A stretch of DNA of 64,000 nt, taken from the NCBI RefSeq assembly GCF_937127095.1, contig NZ_CAKZLP010000084.1:62001-126000 (forward strand). Direction: 5' to 3'. Within the stretch, counting starts at the first letter, position 1, and every line of letters begins with the position of its first letter. Of this stretch, positions 8,848-16,174 are shown in pieces. The notes under the pieces were generated by a model. That model saw only the letters and a list, made by a program, of their open reading frames with translations, searched no databases and was not told the DNA's origin. A program made the position numbers and the translations under genes. The DNA comes from an uncultured Amphritea sp. (GTDB lineage Bacteria > Pseudomonadota > Gammaproteobacteria > Pseudomonadales > Balneatricaceae).

Positions 8848-10230
8848 ATGACGGGCTATTCCGCGACTGCAGGCCAGCAACGCTGGCAGTTTACCGATCT
8901 GAAAGAGCTGCTGGCAAAGGCAACACCCCTGCGTTCGGGGGATTGTCTGGCGGGACTTGCTGCAAGCTCTGCACGCCAGCGTGCTGCTGCGCAGATGGCG
9001 CTGGCCGATCTGCCACTGAAGACATTTTTAAATGAACAGGTGATTCCTGCAGAGACCGACGAAGTCAGTCGGTTGATTGTCGAGTCTCACGACCTGATCG
9101 CCTTTGCGCCAGTCTCCCATCTGACGGTGGGCGACTTTCGTAACTGGTTGCTGTCCGATCAGGCCACCAGTGAAATACTGAAGCAACTGTCGCCGGGCTT
9201 AACCCCTGAGATGGTGGCTGCGGTCTCTAAACTGATGCGCATTCAGGATCTGATTCTGGTGGCGTCCAAGTGCCGCAATGAAACCGCTTTTCGTAATTCC
9301 CTGGGGGGTAAAGGGATATTGTCTACCCGCTTGCAGCCCAACCACCCGGTTGATGATCAGGCCGGAGTAGCAGCCAGTATTCTGGACGGTCTGATGTACG
9401 GCAGTGGCGATGCGGTGATCGGTATCAATCCGGCCACCGATAACTACGCGGCCGTCACTGAACTGCTGAAAATGCTGGACGATATTATCGGCCATTACGG
9501 CATTCCGACGCAGTCCTGTGTGCTCACCCATGTTACCAATCAGATTGAAGCGATCAACCGCGGAGTGCCTGTTGATCTGGTTTTCCAGTCGATTGCCGGT
9601 ACCCAGGCGGCCAATGAGAGTTTTGGTATTAATCTGGCGATGCTGGGGGAAGCTAATCAAGCCGCCCGCGAGCTGAAGCGTGGCAGTGTCGGTAATAACG
9701 TGATGTATTTTGAAACCGGGCAGGGCAGTGCGCTGTCGGCGAATGCCCATCATGGTGTTGATCAGCAAACCTGTGAGGTGCGTGCTTATGCTGTGGCCCG
9801 ACATTTTGATCCGTTGCTGGTGAATACCGTGGTTGGTTTTATCGGCCCGGAATACCTCTATGACGGTAAGCAGATTATCCGTGCGGGGCTGGAAGATCAT
9901 TTTTGTGGCAAGTTGCTGGGTCTGCCGATGGGCTGTGATATCTGTTACACCAACCATGCAGAGGCGGATCAGGATGATATGGATATGCTGCTGACCCAGA
10001 TGGCCGTCGCCGGTATTAACTTTATTATGGGTATTCCGGGGGGGGATGACATTATGCTCAACTACCAGACCACCTCCTTCCATGATGCGCTCTATATTCG
10101 CGAAGTATTGGGCTTGAGACCCGCGCCGGAGTTTGATCACTGGCTGCAACAGATCGGCATTACTCAACCTTCCGGGCGGCTGTCGAATACCATGCCTGCA
10201 ACCTTCAGCAATCTGTTGAAGCAGTGTTAG
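8848..10230 (+). CDS. eutB: Ethanolamine ammonia-lyase, large (catalytic) subunit
   Basis: Adenosylcobalamin-dependent cleavage of ethanolamine to acetaldehyde and ammonia, with EutC. At 460 residues it is full length. The substrate-binding stretch NVMYFETGQGSALSAN is present, with the active-site glutamate at E289 (E287 in the enteric enzyme), as is the C-terminal PGGDDIMLNYQTTS. The ATG at 8848 follows GGTGGAG. No microcompartment shell genes, eutA reactivase or aldehyde dehydrogenase are nearby, so this is the minimal, shell-free form, typically used for nitrogen supply. EutC follows after 22 bases. No cobalamin riboswitch was seen in the short upstream gap. Confidence 0.96.
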   Translation: MTGYSATAGQQRWQFTDLKELLAKATPLRSGDCLAGLAASSARQRAAAQMALADLPLKTFLNEQVIPAETDEVSRLIVESHDLIAFAPVSHLTVGDFRNWLLSDQATSEILKQLSPGLTPEMVAAVSKLMRIQDLILVASKCRNETAFRNSLGGKGILSTRLQPNHPVDDQAGVAASILDGLMYGSGDAVIGINPATDNYAAVTELLKMLDDIIGHYGIPTQSCVLTHVTNQIEAINRGVPVDLVFQSIAGTQAANESFGINLAMLGEANQAARELKRGSVGNNVMYFETGQGSALSANAHHGVDQQTCEVRAYAVARHFDPLLVNTVVGFIGPEYLYDGKQIIRAGLEDHFCGKLLGLPMGCDICYTNHAEADQDDMDMLLTQMAVAGINFIMGIPGGDDIMLNYQTTSFHDALYIREVLGLRPAPEFDHWLQQIGITQPSGRLSNTMPATFSNLLKQC

Positions 10231-10252
10231 TCAGCGGCGAAGGAGTTCTGCA

Positions 10253-11071
10253 ATGAGTGAGCTAAAGCAAACAGATCGAGTCAAGCCTGTGATCGACAAT
10301 CCATGGCAGGAATTGCGTCGTTATACCGATGCCCGCATCGCGCAGGGTCGCACCGGGGTCAGTCTGCCAACCAAAGCGCTGTTAGCGTTTCAGATGGACC
10401 ATGCCAGTGCCCGGGATGCGGTGCATGTCGCGTTGCAGATTGATGCTCTGGCTGACCAGGTGAAGGCGGCTGGCTATAGCACAATCGAGTTGCATAGCCG
10501 GGCCGCCGACCGCACCGAATACCTGCAGCGTCCGGATCTGGGACGCCGACTCGATCTGCGCTCAGTTAAACAGTTGCAGGAATATCGGCAGAAACACCCG
10601 GAAACCGTCACGGTGGCACTGGTGATTGCGGATGGTCTCTCATCAATGGCGGTACAGAGCCATGCTGCGGCGATGGCAGATGCAGTATTAACCCGACTTG
10701 AAAACCGGGGCTTGAGTATCGCGCCGGTCTCAATTGTTTCACAGGGACGGGTCGCGGTCGGCGATGAAGTGGGTGAACTACTGGGGGCCGAGCTGCTGAT
10801 TTTGCTGGTGGGAGAGCGTCCCGGACTCAGCTCCCCCGACAGTCTGGGAATCTACTATACCTATCAGCCCCAGGTCGGTTTAACAGATGCCCGGCGTAAC
10901 TGTATCTCCAATGTGCGTCCTGCGGGTATGAGTATTGACGCGGCGACTGAGAAACTTGTCTGGCTGATTGATGAGTCGATGCGTCTGCAGTGCTCGGGCG
11001 TGGGCCTGAAAGATCAATCGGTATCATCAGTGGCTCTCAACGCGAATAAAAACTTCTTACTTCCAGAGTAA
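10253..11071 (+). CDS. eutC: Ethanolamine ammonia-lyase, small subunit
   Basis: The 272-residue partner of EutB that contributes to binding of adenosylcobalamin. Family marks include QMDHASARDAVH near residues 43-55, IADGLSSMAV, and the C-terminal SLGIYYTYQPQVG-LTDARRNCISNVR region. It follows eutB by 22 bases with GAAGGAG as ribosome site, so the two are one operon, ended by the hairpin at 11127. The first ~20 residues are a non-conserved basic leader, as in other EutC proteins. Confidence 0.95.
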   Translation: MSELKQTDRVKPVIDNPWQELRRYTDARIAQGRTGVSLPTKALLAFQMDHASARDAVHVALQIDALADQVKAAGYSTIELHSRAADRTEYLQRPDLGRRLDLRSVKQLQEYRQKHPETVTVALVIADGLSSMAVQSHAAAMADAVLTRLENRGLSIAPVSIVSQGRVAVGDEVGELLGAELLILLVGERPGLSSPDSLGIYYTYQPQVGLTDARRNCISNVRPAGMSIDAATEKLVWLIDESMRLQCSGVGLKDQSVSSVALNANKNFLLPE

Positions 11072-11124
11072 TTCTCTAAGGCTAATGGTTTAACGTTTGG
11101 CCTCCTCATCTTTCTACAGAAGCC

Positions 11125-11157
11125 AGTGACACCCACCTCAGGTGTCGCTTGTTTTTG
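11125..11157 (+). terminator. Probable terminator after eutBC
   Basis: Stem GACACC / GGTGTC around a CACCTCA loop, extended with imperfect pairing to AAGC/GCTT, followed by TTGTTTTTGC. It sits 56 bases after the eutC stop. Confidence 0.65.
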
Positions 11158-11216
11158 CTTTCTGTTGCGCATCTCTCAGAGTCATCGGTGCACCTCTAGG
11201 TGATGCGTGCTGGTGC

Positions 11217-11237
11217 GACGCACTAAGAGAGTGCGTC
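11217..11237. promoter_or_regulatory. NtrC-like enhancer site upstream of glnK-amt
   Basis: A 21-bp perfect inverted repeat, GACGCACT-N5-AGTGCGTC. Its core, GCAC-N7-GTGC (11220-11234), has the spacing of known NtrC sites such as those at glnA. It lies about 65 bp upstream of a -24/-12-like element. A nearby GGTGCACC at 11187 may add a weaker half site. Confidence 0.6.
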
Positions 11238-11298
11238 ATCTTTGGTGCGCTGTCCTTTTTATTGTTATAACTATTTGATTTTAAAGTGTAAATAACTA

Positions 11299-11315
11299 TT
11301 GGCACGAATATTACA
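11299..11315 (+). promoter_or_regulatory. Sigma-54-like promoter for glnK-amt (imperfect -12 element)
   Basis: TTGGCACGAATATTACA matches the -24 box exactly and has correct spacing, but the -12 dinucleotide is AC instead of GC. It lies about 50 bp upstream of glnK and downstream of the NtrC-like palindrome. Confidence 0.5.
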
Positions 11316-11365
11316 TATTCTCAATAAGAATAATATATTCCTTATGGAAAATTAATGGTGAGCTA

Positions 11366-11704
11366 ATGAAATTAATAACGGCCATTATCAGGCCGCACAT
11401 GCTGGACGAGGTAAGGGGGGCATTACAGTCCCTTGGTGTGAGCGGTCTCACCGTCACTGAGGTGAAAGGGTATGGGCGGCAACAGGGTCACACTGAGCTT
11501 TATCGGGGCGCTGAATACCGTATCAGTTTTGTACCCAAGATAAAGCTGGAGATCGCGCTTGATGATTCTCTGCTGGATCAGGTGGTTGAAGTGATATCCG
11601 GCGTGGCTAAAACCGGTTGTTTTGGTGATGGGAAGTTGTTTATTCAACAGCTTGATCAGGTTTTCAGACTTCGTACCGGTGAGTCCGGTGTATTTGCATT
11701 ATAG
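11366..11704 (+). CDS. glnK: PII nitrogen-regulatory protein (GlnK type)
   Basis: A 112-residue trimeric signal protein that reports 2-oxoglutarate, ATP/ADP and glutamine status and blocks the Amt channel. Tyr51 in the T-loop (LYRGAEY) is the uridylylation site, at the canonical position. The nucleotide-binding GDGKLF is present. The B-loop (KTGCFGDGK) and the C-terminus (RLRTGESGVFAL) deviate slightly from the usual KTGKIGDGK and RTGE-DAL forms. It is followed after nine bases by an amt gene, the classic glnK-amtB operon. Control by the NtrC-like site and -24/-12 element upstream is likely. Confidence 0.93.
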   Translation: MKLITAIIRPHMLDEVRGALQSLGVSGLTVTEVKGYGRQQGHTELYRGAEYRISFVPKIKLEIALDDSLLDQVVEVISGVAKTGCFGDGKLFIQQLDQVFRLRTGESGVFAL

Positions 11705-11713
11705 GAGAAACAG

Positions 11714-12967
11714 ATGAGTAATCTACCGATTGAACTGTCATATGCGCTCGACACATTTTATTTTCTAATGTGTACCGTGCTGGTGATGTGGATGGCGGCG
11801 GGCTTTGCCATGTTGGAAGCCGGACTGGTCCGGAGTAAAAATACCGTTGAGATTCTGAATAAGAATGCTCTGCTTTACGGTATCGCCTGTATTGTCTACC
11901 TGCTGGTGGGATATAACATTATGTATCCGGCTGATCCGATTAATTCGGTCATCCCCGGACTGGATTTCCTTCTGGGTGCAGACAACACCACAGACGCTGT
12001 CGTTGCCGGTGGTGATGATGCACCCTATTACTCGAGCATGGCCGACTTCATCTTTCAGGCGGTTTTCGCTGCCGCAACCATGTCGATTGTGTCGGGGGCC
12101 GTGGCAGAACGGATGCGTCTCTGGCCATTCCTGATTTTCGCTGTCGTAATGGTAGCGGTAATCTATCCGGTAGAAGGTTACTGGAAATGGGGCGGTGGTT
12201 TCCTCGATCAGCTGGGCTTCCAGGATTTTGCCGGATCGGTTGTCGTGCATATGGCGGGTGCCGCTGCGGCGCTGGCTGCGGTTATTCTGGTCGGGCCACG
12301 TAAAGGCAGGTATGGCTCTAACGGTGAAGTCCGGGCTATTCCCGGAGCAAACCTGCCGATGGCTACTCTGGGGATGTTTATTCTGTGGATGGGCTGGTTC
12401 GGCTTTAATGGTGGATCTGAGCTTAAGATTGCGAATGTGGAAGAGGCCAACGCGGTTGCTAAAATCTTCGTCAATACCAACGCAGCCGCCGCTGCGGGTA
12501 TGGTGGTGGCAGCACTGTTTGCCCGTGCTCTGTTTGGTAAAACCGACCTGACCATGACCATTAACGGTGCGCTGGCCGGTCTGGTGGCGATTACGGCTGA
12601 ACCACTGTTACCGGATGCCGGTACCGCGTCCCTGATCGGCGCGGTGGGTGGTCTTGTGGTGGTTATCTCAGTGCTGGCGCTGGATAAACTGAAACTGGAC
12701 GACCCTGTCGGGGCTATTTCGGTGCATGGTGCTGCTGGTATCTGGGGGATCTTTGCGGTGCTGATCAGCAACCCGGATGCGACCTTCATGGCTCAGTTAA
12801 TTGGTACTGCGGCAACCTTTGCCTGGATGTTTATCGCCTCGTTTGTTGTCCTGCTGATTATCAAAGCGGTAATGGGCCTGCGCGCCAGCGAAGAGGAAGA
12901 GATGGAAGGGATGGATGTACACGAGTGTGGTATGGAAGCCTATCCAGAATTTACGTCAGGTAAATAA
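11714..12967 (+). CDS. amtB: Ammonium transporter paired with glnK
   Basis: A 417-residue inner-membrane ammonia channel with about eleven membrane segments. The twin pore histidines are H179 (SVVVHMAG) and H338 (ISVHGAAG). The start region FLMCTVLVMWMAAGFAMLEAGLVRSKN is typical of the Amt group that lacks a cleaved signal peptide. The C-terminal tail EEEEMEGMDVHECGMEAYPEF carries the conserved PII-docking region. It is the second gene of the glnK operon and is followed by a strong terminator. Confidence 0.94.
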   Translation: MSNLPIELSYALDTFYFLMCTVLVMWMAAGFAMLEAGLVRSKNTVEILNKNALLYGIACIVYLLVGYNIMYPADPINSVIPGLDFLLGADNTTDAVVAGGDDAPYYSSMADFIFQAVFAAATMSIVSGAVAERMRLWPFLIFAVVMVAVIYPVEGYWKWGGGFLDQLGFQDFAGSVVVHMAGAAAALAAVILVGPRKGRYGSNGEVRAIPGANLPMATLGMFILWMGWFGFNGGSELKIANVEEANAVAKIFVNTNAAAAAGMVVAALFARALFGKTDLTMTINGALAGLVAITAEPLLPDAGTASLIGAVGGLVVVISVLALDKLKLDDPVGAISVHGAAGIWGIFAVLISNPDATFMAQLIGTAATFAWMFIASFVVLLIIKAVMGLRASEEEEMEGMDVHECGMEAYPEFTSGK

Positions 12968-12995
12968 CCTTTATAGGGTTCAGTGACCGTTTTAC

Positions 12996-13028
12996 AAAGC
13001 CACCTGCGTGTCAGCCGGTGGCTTTTTT
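12996..13028 (+). terminator. Intrinsic terminator after glnK-amtB
   Basis: Stem AAGCCACC / GGTGGCTT with a 12-base loop and a following run of six T. Confidence 0.85.
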
Positions 13029-13257
13029 GCATCCGGGTAGACTGCTTTCTGGTGTTTATATCTGAGGCTTTATAAAGCGAGAGGGCCTTATTTTCTTTCA
13101 TCCGTAAATAAATAATATTTCTGTACGGTAAAACTCATATAATGAGCAGCATTATTAAATACCTGGGCATTACGGTCAGGAATATTTGTATGGCGATACA
13201 GCGTGATAAGCCGTATAACAGCGTCTTTAGACATATTTGAGTTTTCAGGAGAGAAAA

Positions 13258-13971
13258 GTGACCTACTGCGTGGGTATCAGAACAAGCCAGGCAACCATAA
13301 TGATTTCCGACTCCCGCACCAGTGCCGGGGTGGATAACATCAGCACCTATAGCAAAATGTGGCGTTATGGCGTTCCGGGTGATCGACAGTTTGTGCTATG
13401 CAGTGCAGGAAATCTCGCCACAACCCAGGCAGTGATTGCTGCTATCGAACGCGATATTAAACTGACGGCAGAGATCAGTTTGCTGACCGTTACGGATATG
13501 AATCAGGCCGCTGAGTATATCGGTAATCTGAGTGTTGAAGTTCAGGAAAAAGCGGGCGGCGGGTCGGTTTTTGAGGCAACTTTTCTGTTATCCGGAGAGA
13601 TTCTCGGAGCGGTGAGTGGCATGTATATGATCTATGCTCAGGGCAACTTTATCGTCAGCTCAACCCAGGTGCCCTATCTGCAGATCGGCGAAACTAAATA
13701 TGGTAAGCCGATTTTAGACCGGGTGATTCAGGAGAGTACGTCGATTGATCGGGCGATTGTATGTGGTCTGATATCGATGGATGCCACGTTGAAAAGTAAT
13801 CTGACGGTCGGTCCGCCGATTGAACTCTACATTCTTCAGCATGGCAGCCTTGCATTAGGGCGCTATCGTGTATTCGGTGAAGATGATGAGTATATGCGGG
13901 GGCTGCGTAAAGCCTGGAATAAGGCGATGGAAAATGCCGTGGATGCGATGCCTCCCTTAACGCTGAGTTGA
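13258..13971 (+). CDS. Proteasome-like Ntn-hydrolase, Anbu family peptidase
   Basis: A 237-residue predicted peptidase of the ancestral beta-subunit (Anbu, COG3484) family, related to HslV. I chose the GTG at 13258, with an AGGAGAG site seven bases before it. This puts a threonine at position 2 (VTYCVGIR), the expected nucleophile after removal of the initiator. A TTG at 13237 would bury it. Other marks are SDSRTSAGVD, KMWRYG and the GD-F-LCSAGNLA core. Anbu genes usually travel with alpha-E, ATP-grasp and transglutaminase-like genes; none of these lies here, so this copy stands alone. It ends with its own terminator. Confidence 0.88.
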   Translation: MTYCVGIRTSQATIMISDSRTSAGVDNISTYSKMWRYGVPGDRQFVLCSAGNLATTQAVIAAIERDIKLTAEISLLTVTDMNQAAEYIGNLSVEVQEKAGGGSVFEATFLLSGEILGAVSGMYMIYAQGNFIVSSTQVPYLQIGETKYGKPILDRVIQESTSIDRAIVCGLISMDATLKSNLTVGPPIELYILQHGSLALGRYRVFGEDDEYMRGLRKAWNKAMENAVDAMPPLTLS

Positions 13972-14022
13972 GCAGGGCTTTCATCTGAGATATTCGTTCT
14001 GAATAGCCGTAATTGAATCGCT

Positions 14023-14049
14023 AATGCAGCCATCGGGCTGCATTTTTTT
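14023..14049 (+). terminator. Intrinsic terminator after the Anbu gene
   Basis: Stem ATGCAGCC / GGCTGCAT with a tight ATCG-type loop, followed by seven T. Confidence 0.85.
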
Positions 14050-14178
14050 ATCTGATTTTTGCAAAACACTGCTGTAAGTCAGGGTATGCGAGGAGAAGTT
14101 CAGTACACTAAGGCAGCAGTTTATAAATGAAAATTACAGTTATTCAGATAATTTCAGCTGTGCTGATGAGGTATCCAG

Positions 14179-14586
14179 ATGAAAATAGCCGTTGCCAGTA
14201 AAGATGGTATTTCAGTCGCCGGACATATCGGTAAGTGTAAGAGTTGGCTTGTTTTTCAGTCTGATGAAGCAGGGATTTTTCCCGCAGCTGAACAACAAGT
14301 CCGGTTGTTAGAGATAATTAACCTCCCTAAGGAGATGGTGTTTCATTACTATCAGGATGAGATGCCTCATCCGCTGGGTGATTGTGATGTGCTGATCGGT
14401 GCCAGTGCCGGGGATAGCTTTATTAACAAGATGGCCGGTCGAGGAATTAACGTAGTGCTGACCGCCGAAAAAGATCCTGCTAAAGCGGTGGCAGACTATC
14501 TGCGCCAACAGGTTATACCCCCTAAACCGCGTCCAATCGGCGGGTTGGTGTGTAAAGTCCGGGATGTAATGTCTTCGCATCGCTGA
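14179..14586 (+). CDS. NifX/NafY-like FeMo-cofactor-domain protein
   Basis: A 135-residue protein of the dinitrogenase iron-molybdenum-cofactor-binding fold: MKIAVASKDGISVAGHIGKC at the start, a central CDVLIGASAGDSFINKMAGRGI and a C-terminal AVADYLRQQ helix. In nitrogen fixers such proteins carry cofactor; in other bacteria they stand alone with unknown metal-related roles. No nif genes are in the window. The final 20 residues contain an additional cysteine (GGLVCKVRDV). It is preceded by a leader with no clear promoter. Confidence 0.75.
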   Translation: MKIAVASKDGISVAGHIGKCKSWLVFQSDEAGIFPAAEQQVRLLEIINLPKEMVFHYYQDEMPHPLGDCDVLIGASAGDSFINKMAGRGINVVLTAEKDPAKAVADYLRQQVIPPKPRPIGGLVCKVRDVMSSHR

Positions 14587-14950
14587 TAATTATCTGCGAT
14601 GGGCGGTGCTAGGTTTTTCTATCGGGATGGATGCATTCTACGTTATTGAAAAACCTTTACGGCCCTCACATCTTTCTTAGCCCTGTTTGTTTCAATAAGC
14701 ATATTTAAATTCAGCTGGCTCCAACCGCTGGTGCGATCTGCTGTGCTTATCCCCTTTTTCAATCCTCTTTTTGAATGCCTTTTAGTTAAGCTTTTATAGT
14801 AAGCCGCGTCTGTGATTTTGTCGTCGTGCAACGAAAACTATCGGTCGTTAACAGGGGCCACCGTCCCTGCGCATAGGTTAGAATGGTGGCTAGCTCTTTT
14901 TGCAGTGGTAGCTGCATCAGGTTTTGCAATTTAAGGGAGTGTGACGCGTA
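14587..14950. other. Gene-free stretch between the NifX-like gene and the ProC-like gene
   Basis: 364 bp. An imperfect GCCACC/GGTGGC inverted repeat at about 14856-14890 and a TAGAAT that could be a -10 element lie just before the ProC-like gene. A short lysine/arginine-rich frame on the minus strand starts only with TTG and is not supported as a gene. Confidence 0.4.
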
Positions 14951-15781
14951 ATGATCTCAGAACTTTGCATCGGTATTATTGGCGGCACTGGCCAGCTTGG
15001 TGCGGCTATCGCTCATGGGTTACTTCGCAGCGGACTTGTTTCACCTGAGAAACTGTGGATCTCCAGCCGTTCAAATAATCGTACCGGCTTTGAATCAGTG
15101 GAATCAAAAGCAGCGATACAGTTTACCACCTGTAATCAGGATCTGATCGACCACTGTGGCATCGTGATTATTGCGGTACCGCCGGGGTTGTCTGCCGCGT
15201 TGGATATTAACGTAAAGCCTCACCACGGGTTGCTTATTTCCGTGATAGCGGGGGTTACCATTGAGCAACTTCAGCATCGCACTGGCGCTGAGCGGGTGAT
15301 CCGGGCGATGTCCAATCCTGCGGCGGAAAAAGGGCTGGCTTACTCTCCCTGGTGTGCCAGTCGTGAGGTGACGGCTGAAGATCGCGAAGCGACGCAGGCG
15401 CTGTTTAACGCGATTGGCCAGACCGATGAGGTTGCCAGTGAGGAACAGATCGACCAGTTCACTGCGCTGATCGGGCCGGTGCCCGGGTTTGTCGCCTATT
15501 ACGCTGCGTCTATGGTGGACTATGCTGTTACAACAGGGATTGACCCGGTCATAGCAGAGCGGGCGATACGTCAGTTGTTTCATGCCAGTGGCGTTATGTT
15601 GGCGGCCTCGGAGGCTTCGCCAGCAGAACATGTTAAGGCTATGATTGAGTATGCGGGGACCACCGCTGCGGGATTAACTGCGATGCAGGCTTCACCGCTT
15701 GCTGATGCTATCGCGGAAGGACTGGATGCGGCGTACAAAAAATCAAAGATAATGACCGCGACTGATCTGTCAGCAGATTAG
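14951..15781 (+). CDS. Pyrroline-5-carboxylate reductase-like oxidoreductase
   Basis: A 276-residue ProC-family protein. It has a Rossmann motif GIIGGTGQLGAAIAHG near residues 8-23, the NPAAEKG phosphate region (RAMSNPAA), and the C-terminal dimer domain with the conserved GPVPGFVAYYAASMVDYA and the TTAAGLTAM signature. Likely reduces a cyclic imine such as pyrroline-5-carboxylate with NAD(P)H. The N-terminal half diverges from housekeeping ProC, so a role with N-methylproline or another betaine, next to the demethylase at 16175, is possible but unproved. YbiI follows in the same direction after 24 bases. Confidence 0.8.
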   Translation: MISELCIGIIGGTGQLGAAIAHGLLRSGLVSPEKLWISSRSNNRTGFESVESKAAIQFTTCNQDLIDHCGIVIIAVPPGLSAALDINVKPHHGLLISVIAGVTIEQLQHRTGAERVIRAMSNPAAEKGLAYSPWCASREVTAEDREATQALFNAIGQTDEVASEEQIDQFTALIGPVPGFVAYYAASMVDYAVTTGIDPVIAERAIRQLFHASGVMLAASEASPAEHVKAMIEYAGTTAAGLTAMQASPLADAIAEGLDAAYKKSKIMTATDLSAD

Positions 15782-15805
15782 ATTTTAACAGGCTAAGGAG
15801 TTCAT

Positions 15806-16084
15806 ATGGCAGGTGGTTGGGCGCGTGATGGCGCGGTTCAGGATCAGATAGATGCCAGTGTCGAAGATGCCGTCGCCCTGGCGCGCAGTCGCTTAAATGC
15901 GGGCTCCAGTGTGGTTGAAAGTTTAACCCACTGTGAAGAGTGTGATCAGGCTATTCCAGAGAAGCGTCGTCAGGCGGTTCCCGGCATCCGCCTCTGTATC
16001 AAATGCCAGGCAGAACTGGAAAAACAACAGACCAGCGCGGGCGGTATCAATCGACGCGGCAGTAAAGACAGCCAGTTAAGATAA
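15806..16084 (+). CDS. ybiI: DksA/TraR-type C4 zinc-finger protein YbiI
   Basis: A 92-residue protein with the four-cysteine finger CEECDQAIPEKRR...GIRLCIKC and the characteristic C-terminal NRRGSKDSQLR, which matches E. coli YbiI. It lacks the long coiled coil of DksA and its role is unsettled; family members may bind RNA polymerase. The ATG at 15806 has AAGGAG in front. Probably co-transcribed with the ProC-like gene. Confidence 0.9.
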   Translation: MAGGWARDGAVQDQIDASVEDAVALARSRLNAGSSVVESLTHCEECDQAIPEKRRQAVPGIRLCIKCQAELEKQQTSAGGINRRGSKDSQLR

Positions 16085-16121
16085 ATAGCGAAGATAGCCA
16101 TCTTAACGACTCTTTAGTTCA

Positions 16122-16156
16122 GGGCCAGGTTACTCATATTCCTGAATAACCCGGCC
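16122..16156. terminator. Possible bidirectional hairpin between converging genes
   Basis: GGGCC-A-GGTTA pairs with TAACC-C-GGCCC around a loop of about 12 bases, between ybiI and the converging demethylase gene. No long T-run follows on either side. Confidence 0.4.
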
Positions 16157-16174
16157 CATCCTCTATTATTTAAT

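Noticed and set aside
9199..10167. 322-codon open frame on the minus strand
   Set aside because: Lies entirely opposite eutB; composition and lack of a ribosome site mark it as a shadow.
8848..11071. Ethanolamine microcompartment
   Set aside because: No shell proteins, reactivase or aldehyde dehydrogenase genes accompany eutBC.
14179..14586. Nitrogen fixation locus
   Set aside because: A NifX-like domain alone is common in non-fixing bacteria; no nitrogenase or other nif gene is present.
14643..14831. 62-codon lysine/arginine-rich frame on the minus strand
   Set aside because: Starts only with TTG, lacks a ribosome site and resembles no family.
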